This document shows, one piece after another, positions 55,745 through 64,000 of a DNA stretch of 64,000 nt; position 1 is the first letter of the stretch, and each line of letters begins with the position of its first letter. The notes under the pieces were generated by a model. The model worked only from the letters and a program-made list of their open reading frames with translations, was not told the origin of the DNA and made no database searches. The stretch spans positions 1 to 64,000 of the forward strand of contig WEDG01005493.1 of NCBI GenBank assembly GCA_017591395.1. The letters are read 5' to 3'. This DNA is from Schistocephalus solidus. Its lineage: Eukaryota; Platyhelminthes; Cestoda; Diphyllobothriidea; Diphyllobothriidae. The translations under genes and the position numbers were made by a program.

Positions 55745-56866
55745 TTGGAAATTCAAAACCACCAATGAAGAGGAAGCGAGTAACGTCTCCAGGGGAAACT
55801 CCAGACAAATCAGTTCCGATTTATAACGAGGCAGTCGACGTTAGTGCAACAATTATCAGTGAAGTTTTGTTAACTGGTATAGCGACTAAACCTACCAAAT
55901 CGTCGAACACTACTGCAGGAACAGCCAGGACGAACCTCAAAAAACCTACTAAAAACCACAAAAGGGCTCGCCATTAATTCTGGTAGGGGATGCCATCACT
56001 TCATTCAATCACAATGACCACTCAGTAAGGGAGGTCATTTAACAGCCAGTTTATGGAAGTGACCAGATCAGCGATGTGAACAGCACATTACAACAGGGCG
56101 ACAGCTGTGAAGATTCACTGGCCGAAGCTAGTGTGTCATGCAAAAATGTTAACACTAACGCAGATAGCGTAGTCTACCAGAATATACTTCCTCCTGAAAT
56201 CGAAGCTCCACCAACGAATCAGATCACCAAGTTAACAAACAAGCATCTTGACAACAAAAGAAATGTCGTTATAAAAGTGCCTCCTAAGTCAACTTTTTCG
56301 AATGCAAAGTAAAGAGAAGAACCTGACCTGAATCTGTTGGGACCACATTCAAATGCCGTCCTTCAAAGATGGAGAATACGGTATCGTGCGCAATGCCTTC
56401 CGTTCGTAAAAAGCGAATGTTTCTCATGAACTTTAAGCACAACGGCCTCTTGAAATCATTCTCAAAAATGAAGTGCTGACCTCACGACTTATAGAACGGA
56501 GAATGAATTTCCACAACTCATACAGAGATGTGATTTTTTCAGCCGGATAAAGAGCCAGCAGAAAGACACAAAATGAGGGAACTGAGGACCGAACTGAAGA
56601 GGAAGACGACAAAGGGGGAAAATGGATCCAAATACGGGACAAGAAAATCATAGCAGTGAAGAGATCCGTTCTGTGGCAGACTCCTTGCCAAGAAGACAAA
56701 CAATTACTGCTATGTACTCAAATTTCCAGAGCATTTGCAATAAAATGAGTGAGCTCTGGACGTTTTTTGATGATAAAACATCAGATATAATTGCCCTGAG
56801 AGAAACGTGGCTCTCCGAAGATATTCGAGTACATAAAGTATTCCTCTATGGCTATCAATACTTAAA
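55745..56866 (+). mobile_element. CR1-like element E, 5' part, cut by C2
   Basis: ORF1 begins at 55,765 (MKRKRVTSPGETPDKS) and continues with frames 56,076-56,312 (ending KRNVVIKVPPKS) and the RRM end IILKNEVLTSRLIERRMNFH (about 56,454-56,513). Then FQPDKEPAERHKMREL follows in another frame, and the endonuclease start (56,622-56,866) reads MYSNFQSICNKMSELW, IIALRETWLSED. The sequence ends at the TAAA-type tail of C2. Confidence 0.7.
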
Positions 56867-57790
56867 TAAATAAATTGTATATTTAAGGCCCAGAGAGCCC
56901 CGTCATTTCAAACTTAGTATCGCGGTATAAATAAATACAAAGTGGATAATTGCTGCACTATGTGAGCAGCCATATTAACAGCAGAAATTAACAATATGGT
57001 AGGCATATCCGATTCAGAACGATTTGCCATTTTTAAAACAATAGACAACAATCTTTAACATAAACGGTGAACTAGAAAAGAAGCAGTAAAAAAACTCCTA
57101 CGGTTAAATCGGAGGCGGAGTTCAGCGAGCCGCAAATTAAAACAAAATAGGAGAAAAAAACTGCTTCACTAAAAAATTAATAGCTAGATGCAATAGGATA
57201 GTGCTGTGATGTTGCTGACAACGTATGCGCGTTTGGAACGCTCCTTGTCGTGTAAAGAGATAATATAGCAGTCAGAGCTACTGTTTGTAACCACCAGTGG
57301 AGGTGAGAGAGGATGAACTCATCATGGACTCCAGGGTCAAAACGAAGAGGGGACAGTAGAGGTCATAAGATCATCATTGAGATGCGACCTTTCCGACTGC
57401 ATAGTCCACCAATCAAAGAGGCAAAACCATCAGAACCCGCCTTGATCCTCAACTGAACCTGGAGACCATCGTCGGGGTTGCAAAAGCGGAGTAAAGTACC
57501 AAGGTTGTCAAGACTTGGCGATGCTAGTTTAAAAGGAGGGGGGCAAAAATTAAATGCAAAGATTGACTCTGCAGAGGATGATGGACATAAAATAAGAGAC
57601 CAATATGAGATTGACTCTGCAGAGGATGATGGACATATAATAAGAGACCATTATAATATCAAGGGAGCTGCTTCAAATACCAGGAGGACCCTTTTCGAAA
57701 TCCAAAAGTTGCGAGTTAGGGAAGGAAACAGACAATAAGGACTTTATATCTTCCGAAGTTAAATGTTTGCGTAACTTTGTTTTGAAAATA
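56867..57790 (-). other. 3'UTR of C2
   Basis: No coding frame on the element strand. Contains a 48-bp tandem duplication at 57,562-57,657 and a block shared with C1b. Its distal end is shared with repeat Y copy 2 (42.17-42.31 kb). Confidence 0.6.
57562..57657. repeat. Two-copy 48-bp tandem repeat
   Basis: ATTGACTCTGCAGAGGATGA begins at 57,562 and again at 57,610; the two copies differ at a handful of positions. It lies in the C2 3'UTR and happens to be open in the plus direction (57,478-57,738). Confidence 0.85.
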
Positions 57791-57791
57791 G

Positions 57792-59620
57792 CTAATGTGG
57801 ACGACAACCTAATTTGCAGTGGAAGATTATTCCAGATGAAAGCATATTTGGAGGCAAAAACTGAGACCGGTTAGTTGTGGAGCTAAGGGGTGGTGAAATG
57901 ATCATGGAGGAATTACGAGTGGCATAGGGTCGATCTATCGGAGTAAGAGCGTTAATTCGTGGGAGATTCGGGCCAGAGTTAACGCGAAACAGGAAGCAGA
58001 GACCGGCTTCGAGTCTTCTAATCCACAAAAATTTAATGTTTGCTAACTGACATCTATCCTGGATACTGGATCCAGGAAGAGAAAATGGTCTTCGATTAAA
58101 AACCCTCTGAACTTTTTCAATCTTACTGCGGTCAGAGGCGTTCATCAGCCCAAAGAGGGGACAGCAGTATTCTAGAATAGGAAGAACAAACATGCGGTAC
58201 AGGTCTAACTTTATTTCCGGAAGGAAGAAATTATGCGATATAAAACCACATATTTCTGCAGCGTTTGCAGAAATTCGATCTACATGAGGCGATAATGCTA
58301 GCTTGTTCGTGTACCTTAGACCTAAGTCTTTTATGGTTGATTTTTCTAAAAGTGTACTATTTGAAATATGATGGGTCCAGGAAGCTTAGCGGGGCCAAAA
58401 CACATAAAACTACTCTTGGATGAAAAAAACTCCATCTGCAAAGTACAGCTCCAACGTGAAGGCATAAGAAGATCAGTGTTGATTTTATCAACGCAACTAT
58501 TGGCAGTGTCTTTAGAAAATGAATAAATGCACTTGAGATCGTCAGCGTAAACGAAATTTTTGAATTTGTGAGTAAAGCTGAAATTTCGTTTATGTACAGA
58601 ATAAAGAGAAGGGGACCTAAAACCGTGCCTTGAAAAACGCCACTCGAGATCGGTTGAGGCGTCGAGTTGCTATTACCTACTAAGACCATCTGGCTGCGGT
58701 TAGACAAGTAGGAACCAATGAAGTCAAGGAGAGGAGGCCGGATGCCGAGGACTTCCAGTTTCACCAGAAGACGTCTGTGTGGTACCTTGTCAAAGGCTTT
58801 GCTCAGGTTTAAGTAGATCACAACCACTGACTGCTGCTCATTACGAAGGGAAGTGACGAGGTTAAGAAAAGCTAAATGACACACTTCGCATGATCTCCCA
58901 GGTAGAAAACTATATTGTGAGTCGCTTAAGAGTTTATTTTCTAAGCAAAAGTCGAGAATTAGATTAAAAATAATTTTTTTCAAGAAGTTTTGCAAGAGCC
59001 GGGGTTTTGTGAATGCCCCGATAATTATTTACGTCCGAACGAGATCCCGACTTGAAGACAGGAAGAATAAAAGATGTCTTCCATGAGTCAGGAACGAATC
59101 CATTTAAAAGATAAATCGAGAAAACATGGCGAAGCAATCGGGGAAAGCTCGGCACTCTCTTAATAACTGAGTTTGGAATACCGTCATTCCCCGAAGAGTG
59201 CGAGTTTTTCAGACGCATTATTTGCTTACGAATTAGTTCTATGGAGAAATCAATGGTACTGTTAACATTAAATGAGGATGCCTGAAACGTCGGAACCGGT
59301 TCAGATTCCATCGTAAGATGATTTGCAAAGAATGTACTAAACCATTCTGCCTTCTCAGAGTCTTCGAGAACGAATTTATTAGTTTCATTAAGTAATGGAG
59401 GTATTTCATAACCTCGTTTAGAGCAGGATCGACGGCGGAACAGTTGAGCAACTGATTTTGCAGAGTTTGGCTCGCTGAGTGCGCATGATTCCCTCTGTCT
59501 GTCCCGTGCAAGCCGAATCTTAGAGGCTAATTCAAAAATCTCTACAATCCTTAGATGTACAGATAACGAACTAGTATATTGATCTTTTAATTGCTTCCTC
59601 AATTTCTTTAGTCTTGGCAA
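57792..59620 (-). pseudogene. Reverse transcriptase of C2
   Basis: Frame 59,620-58,964 (218 codons): linker MPRLKKLRKQLKDQYTSS, then NDGIPNSVIKRV and WKTSFILPVFKSGSRSDVNNY. Frame 58,995-58,357 (212 codons): SFLPGRSCEVCH, YLNLSKAFDKVPHRRLL, GVFQGTVLGPLLFILYINEI. The active-site region follows after a frameshift near 58,550 (FVYADD in another frame, about 58,552-58,535). The thumb is broken; the C-terminal part 58,193-57,792 has FVLPILEYCCPLFGLMN. Few breaks, so a young copy. Confidence 0.85.
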
Positions 59621-60521
59621 AAGAAAGGGGGGACGGTGGATTCCGAAGTGTAGGGTTTGACAATTTTGATTGGCACATATTCCAGGATATTATTTGAAAC
59701 GACTGACATTAAGTCAGAAAGACTTGCTGCATCGTTCATGAAGGAGAGATGCTGCCAATCCAATGAGTTCAAAAAGTTGTTAATTAAGCTCATATCTTCG
59801 AGGTCAAATTATGATAGGTACGAACGGCGCTAGCCTTTTTCGATGAGACAATTGGTAAGTAACAGTGAATCAATGTATGGTCACTTTCGAAGAGGCGCTG
59901 CTTAAAATCAACGAAAAGGGGAGCAATGTCATTTGTGAAAATCAGATCTAAAATATGCTTGTCTCTTGTTGAAGAACGGACAAGCTGTGACCAATTAGAG
60001 AATTTAATGGTATCTAGGAAAGGCTGAAATCTTGGTGGACAAAAGTTTGAAATCCAGTCAATTTCTGGAAAATTAAAATCCCCAGCGATTATTTTAATGT
60101 TAAAATTGGACTCTGAAACCAATTTTTAAATTTCACAAAGTTTCACATCATCATCGGATGATGAATTAGGCGGGTAGTAAATACATCCGAGAATATCCTT
60201 TTGCCAGGGCGACAGGATAATTTATGCGAAGCAGTAATTACCAGAGAATGACGTGACGTCTAGATCAAACGCGAAGTGCTTAAATGAAGCTTTAATATAG
60301 AGAAGACAACCACCACCACGCTTACTAGTGCGGTCTTGACGGTAGAGATCGTATTGGGTTATGACAAGCAAAGAGTCTGAAATTAAGGGATGGGTCCAAG
60401 ATTCAGTTTCACATAAAACATCAGGCATTAACTCGAAAGCAATGGCTCTACGTTGGGCCATCTTATTTATAACAGATCTAGCATTAAGTAATATGACATC
60501 TAGGGTAGTTCGAGTATCCAA
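59608..60521 (-). pseudogene. APE-type endonuclease of C2
   Basis: Frame 60,521-60,222 has DVILLNARSVINKMAQRRA, PDVLCETESWTHPLI and RGGGCLLYIKASF. Frame 60,122-59,790 has IIAGDFNFPEIDW (about 60,095-60,057), KHILDLIFTNDI and FESDHTLIHCYLP. The YxPP block in between (about 60,190-60,165) is in a third frame. All catalytic residues can be found. Confidence 0.82.
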
Positions 60522-60539
60522 ACTAGGGTTATCGTTATT

Positions 60540-61505
60540 AATTTAAAAACATTTTGCGGTGGGTAATTAAGTTGGAAGTTATTGTGGCTTGGAGGGTAAT
60601 TGCCAACTGCGCCATAACGATTGGTATATAGAACGTCATTAACAAAATGCTGAGAGGGATATCTGAAAGGTGTAGGAATAAAATTTCCGGTATCGAACCA
60701 CCATAGGGGTTACGACCGGATATGCCTGTTGGTAGTTAAAACGGAATGACGGGAAGTAAGATGGAATATAGGGGCTGATGGGAGATGGCAAGCAGCTATA
60801 AGAATTAAATGCTGGAAAGTCAGGTCTTGTAAATCGGTTTACATGGTTAGGGTTATTTGCCTGTTGGAGAGGCTTGCTTAGTTTTGGAGAGGGCAGTATG
60901 CGATTACTGAGACCTGCACTATCTTGCTTTTGGGTCTGGGTTAGATTTTCGTCCTTCGGAAAACCTGCCTTAGGTGATAAAATTGAGGGTATAAGATGAC
61001 CCGTGGGGTTATGGGACGAGCTAGCTTGTGGAGGGTTAAAAAAGTTAAATTTAGATGATTGCGGATTTTGTATTTGAAGAAGGTTATTTATGCGATTTTT
61101 CTCGGGAAATTTCCCGGAGAGGCCTGGAGAAATGCGTTTAAGAGGGGAAACTGGCAGTCTATGTGCTTTAGACGGGTTAGACGGTATAAATGCTTTAGAC
61201 GGGGTCGCAAACATTACAAGCGGGCTGAAAGCACCGGAGATTGCAGTATTCAGCCGCGAGGGAGACGAAGTAGAAGGTTGAGTGGAGGGGCTGACCGAAC
61301 TAGACATCTGAGAAGATGAATTAGCAGTTGCATTGACGTTGGTGGAAATACGATCAGACTTATGAATATTAGGTTGAGAAATTGATGATAAGAAGGACCC
61401 ATTTCTTCGCTCCATTGGTGTAAGATCTCGACAACGGAAACATTTTGTCATTTCCAAATAGCAAGAAGTGCGACCTCATTGAGCAAAGATTGAGTCAACC
61501 TCAAC
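60540..61505 (-). pseudogene. ORF1 of C2, second part
   Basis: From EVDSIF behind the insertion point, one stop (near 61,482), then CFRCRDLTPMERR and a long low-complexity stretch rich in Ser, Pro and Asn (61,457-60,639, 272 codons). This corresponds to the ORF1 frame of C1a. CFRC is a CxxC like those in the A and D ORF1 proteins. Confidence 0.75.
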
Positions 61506-62746
61506 TTTATGTATGCCGACGATTTAAAAGTTGCCTATAGATACAAGCCGGCCGATCGCGACACCGTGCTTGATCTATTAAAAAATGATCTCGAGGCCTT
61601 TGCCCAGTGGTGCTGCACATGGCGCCTTTCCCTTTCTTGGCACAAATTTTCCATTATGGTTGTCGGTGACAACCATCAGCCTCATTTAAGCATAGATGGC
61701 CACGATATAAATGTACCTGGCGTTGTTAATGACCTGGGCATATCATATTCCAACGGTCTCAATCTTTCAGAGCATTGCTCCCTGATTGTCTCCAAAGCAC
61801 GCAGAACTGCCGGGTTTATCCTCCAAAATTTTAAAACTATTGATATTAGACTTCGCCTTTATAAAATGTACGTTAGACCTGGCCTGGAATACTGCTCGTT
61901 TCTATTTAGCCTTCTGCGCGCTAGCGAACGGAAGAAAATAGAATCGGTCCAACACTTCTTCACGAAAAGAATTTTATCGTTGGAGCACCGTAATCTGTCG
62001 TATCAATAACGCTGTGGGCTTGTTAACATTGATCCTTTATGGTTTCGCCGAGTGCAGAAGGGACTATTTTTGCTTTTTAAGCTTTTTGAATAATCGTACA
62101 TTTAATCCCCTTATCACTGTGAGGCAGCTTGACCATCCCTCGGCGCAGCAGTCATCGCAATGTCTATTTATTTCTTCCATTAGCTCGCACAGTTAAGTAT
62201 CGACGGTTCTTTTCGATAAACGCCATGGCCATGTGGAATAAACTTCCCCATCATATAAAAGTCCAACGGAGTTATTCTTTGTTAAAGATTACCATTACTA
62301 GTTTTTTTGCATTCAGAACAGTTTCCAAGAATTCTGGGCGCCGACACGGTAGAATCTGTTTTCCTGTTCGACGGAGTGCGCGGCATCTGAACTCGATCCC
62401 AGATGTTACCTTGAGGGATACGGCACCGTCTCTGCAGCCTGCACCCGTTGACTTCTTCGGCAGACAGTGAGCGACCGTACGCGGATGCTTTCTTGCCTGA
62501 GGCAGAATCCCGGTTCCTAGCAAAGACAGAGAGACTGCATAAAGACTGCAATTGTGTTAGCCCTTCCCTGATCTGAATTGCTATCATCCTTACAGGCGGC
62601 AGTTTTTTCTCCTGAATAACATGAAAATAGGAAAAACACTTATAGTGATATATATTAAGGAGTTTTTTTTCACTGCCAGCCTCTACCCACTGAATATTTA
62701 ATCTTACAATGCCTGTAAACCGGTATTAAATACAACTATTATTAAC
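61506..62746 (+). mobile_element. Family A copy A4, nested in ORF1 of C2
   Basis: Opposite in direction to C2. It starts inside the RT active site (MYADDLKVAYRYKPAD from 61,509). The 166-codon frame runs to 62,009 and ends before the C-terminal part (FLLFTLI-like and AMAMWNKLPHHIK, 62,215-62,265). The 3' end is GCCTGTAAACCGGTATTAAA (62,711-62,730) plus a short A/T tail. AAC stands on both sides (61,503-61,505 and 62,744-62,746). Typical 5' truncation. Confidence 0.9.
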
Positions 62747-63160
62747 TGTTGACAACAATTTATTTAGTTTAGGAGGATTCTTGCTACGCGAGTACAAAAA
62801 GTCCATAGCAACGTCAACTGGGCGTCTTTGTATGGGAGCATTTTTTACAAGAAAATTGTGATTGCGTTTCTGTCTATCAAAAGCCTCGCTGGCGACCAAG
62901 TGAACAAGCGAATCGAGACGCCAGCAATCCTGAGAGGGAACATCAGATATGTTACTATCGAACAAATTGCCGAGTATAGACAAAATGGATCCAAACTTCA
63001 TAATGAAGTCGTTGCAGTTCTGTAAAGTGGACAGATCTAGCTGTTTAGCTTTAACTATGGGTTGTACATTTGAGTCAATGTTGAAACTGCTAGGTGTATT
63101 CAAGCATCGTTTTGGTCCCGAGGCATGTAGTTTACGACGAATTGAGCTTGTTGGTTTCAT
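62747..63160 (-). pseudogene. ORF1 of C2, first part
   Basis: 138 codons from MKPTSSIRRKLHAS to KLLSTV, where A4 cuts in. It contains RQKRNHNFLVKNAPIQRRP, like the RRM-proximal QKRNVVIKGVP of A and E. It shares DVxxxFLxS and SRSKNxPxL with C1a at 2.76-2.87 kb. I chose this start because the methionine begins the only long frame. Confidence 0.7.
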
Positions 63161-63180
63161 CTTTCGTCGAAAATAAGAGT

Positions 63181-64000
63181 AAGATCTACGCAGGATACGC
63201 AGGTTATAGTAAATTTATGAAATTTCAACTTAATTCTATCTTACCCTAATAGAATTTCGATATTGCCCTGATATCCAATAATCTCGACATGTCGAGATAG
63301 GACATAGCTCGTAATTATTTGTTTATCTCTATAACTTCACCGAGCCGTGATTGGTTGGTGTGTTGTTAGTGTGCGAAGATCCGGCGTGGGTGCGCGCCAT
63401 TTCACTTTCACTTGCCGTGGCGTGCGCGTGTGACCTTATTGCTGCCTGCACTTATAACCGACTCATTTCCGCATTTATATTCCTTTTTTCTATACTTTAT
63501 CCCTTTTTTTGTGTAGCAACGTTCTATTATGTTTAGGTAGCCAAGTAAAAGTACAATTTGAAGGCATGTTGCCCGCGATGTGGAAGAAATATGCCGCGAA
63601 GTTACGGAGGAAGTGAATAGGTTTATATCCAAGCGCAACCGGGTAAATGCTGATGACGAAGGCACATCTGCATCGTCCAGCAATCGAACTTGGATGGAGG
63701 TGCCCGTAGATGTACATGAATCATTGTTGTGGTCATATGCAGTAGAGCACACGGATGACAGCGATGGATATAGTGATTCGTCGTCAAAGGAAGAGGAAAG
63801 CAACACTGAGAGTTGAAAGGAACAGGACTCGGTATACTTATGGAACACAACACCACCGCTATCACCAGTAGGTCGCGTATTCAAAATAAAATCTGGAATA
63901 GGAAGCGGATCCAAATGCCACGGATGAATCCTCAAATGAAACTTTGCCAACAGGCAGGTTTTGCGAATGCCCAGGTAAGACCGTAATTTAATATGACAAG
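63181..64000. other. End of window: C2 leader and unassigned sequence
   Basis: 63,181-63,350 is AT-rich, probably the C2 leader or the flank. A 78-codon plus-strand frame at 63,580-63,816 encodes an acidic, serine-rich C-terminus (DDSDGYSDSSSKEEES) and could be an exon or an ORF1 remnant. The 60-codon frame 63,351-63,536 is hydrophobic but has no other support. Confidence 0.3.

Larger units (their letters stand above)
56867..63180 (-). mobile_element. Family C non-LTR element, copy C2, interrupted by A4
   Basis: Minus strand: ORF1 first part (63,160-62,747), [A4 insertion], ORF1 second part (61,505-60,540), endonuclease (60,521-59,800), linker and RT (59,793-57,792), 3'UTR (57,790-56,867) with the tail TACAATTTATTTATTTA at the left end. 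Without A4 it is about 5.1 kb. It supplies the reference for the other family C pieces. Confidence 0.88.

Noticed and set aside
63351..63536. Hydrophobic 60-codon frame as a membrane protein
   Set aside because: T-rich sequence gives hydrophobic codons by chance; no other support.

Overview
The window looks like flatworm (platyhelminth) nuclear DNA. A tapeworm close to the diphyllobothriideans is my best guess, but that is inference. Four things support a flatworm: one spliced purine-salvage gene with four introns of 33-39 nt at its 5' end and three of 442-1531 nt after them (the small-5'/large-3' pattern known from flatworms); interstitial TTAGGG-like tracts; tRNA-derived SINE-like repeats; and very dense retroelement remains on both strands. 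Nothing prokaryotic is present (no operons, ribosome binding sites, CRISPR or rRNA).

The only gene I can support from start to stop is HGPRT, 11,772-16,003 (+): eight exons, 254 codons, all intron boundaries GT-AG, reading frame intact. The rest is repeats and intergenic DNA. I name the non-LTR (CR1/Jockey-like) families A to E for this annotation only. They share a plan: an N-terminal CxxC, a basic/low-complexity stretch, an RRM-like RPRPLK domain, an APE-type endonuclease (EN), then a reverse transcriptase (RT).

Layout. 0-0.4 kb: Ty3/gypsy LTR end and gag start. 0.4-2.5 kb: element R1 (B/D-like). 2.6-9.3 kb: family C copies, with an A-type 5' fragment in the opposite orientation. 9.3-11.4 kb: 5'-truncated A and B copies joined head to tail behind C. 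11.7-16 kb: HGPRT. 16-23 kb: Penelope-like (PLE) endonuclease remnant, SINE-like repeats, a telomere-like inverted structure and a GC-rich block. 23.2-28.0 kb: thirteen tandem 368-bp units, followed by two inverted, diverged units and bounded by TA microsatellites. 28.6-28.8 kb: a PLE-terminus palindrome with a hammerhead-like core. 28.9-32.8 kb: A1 (-). 33-36.8 kb: dispersed repeats and a degenerate A copy. 36.8-40.2 kb: Ty3/gypsy pol (-). 40.2-41.7 kb: B (+). 42.5-46.9 kb: family D (-), the best-preserved RT. 47.4-52.2 kb: A2 (-), close to full length but with its RT active site deleted. 52.2-54.8 kb: second Ty3/gypsy pol (-) with polypurine tract and LTR start. 55.7-56.9 kb: family E 5' part (+). 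56.9-63.2 kb: family C (-), split by a nested A copy. 63.2-64 kb: unassigned.

Most element copies carry stops and frameshifts, so they are marked as mobile elements or pseudogenes. The most unusual signals are the satellite array with inverted ends and a hammerhead-like core in each unit, the PLE palindrome, the C-A-B head-to-tail chain, and the A copy whose removal restores the family C frame.
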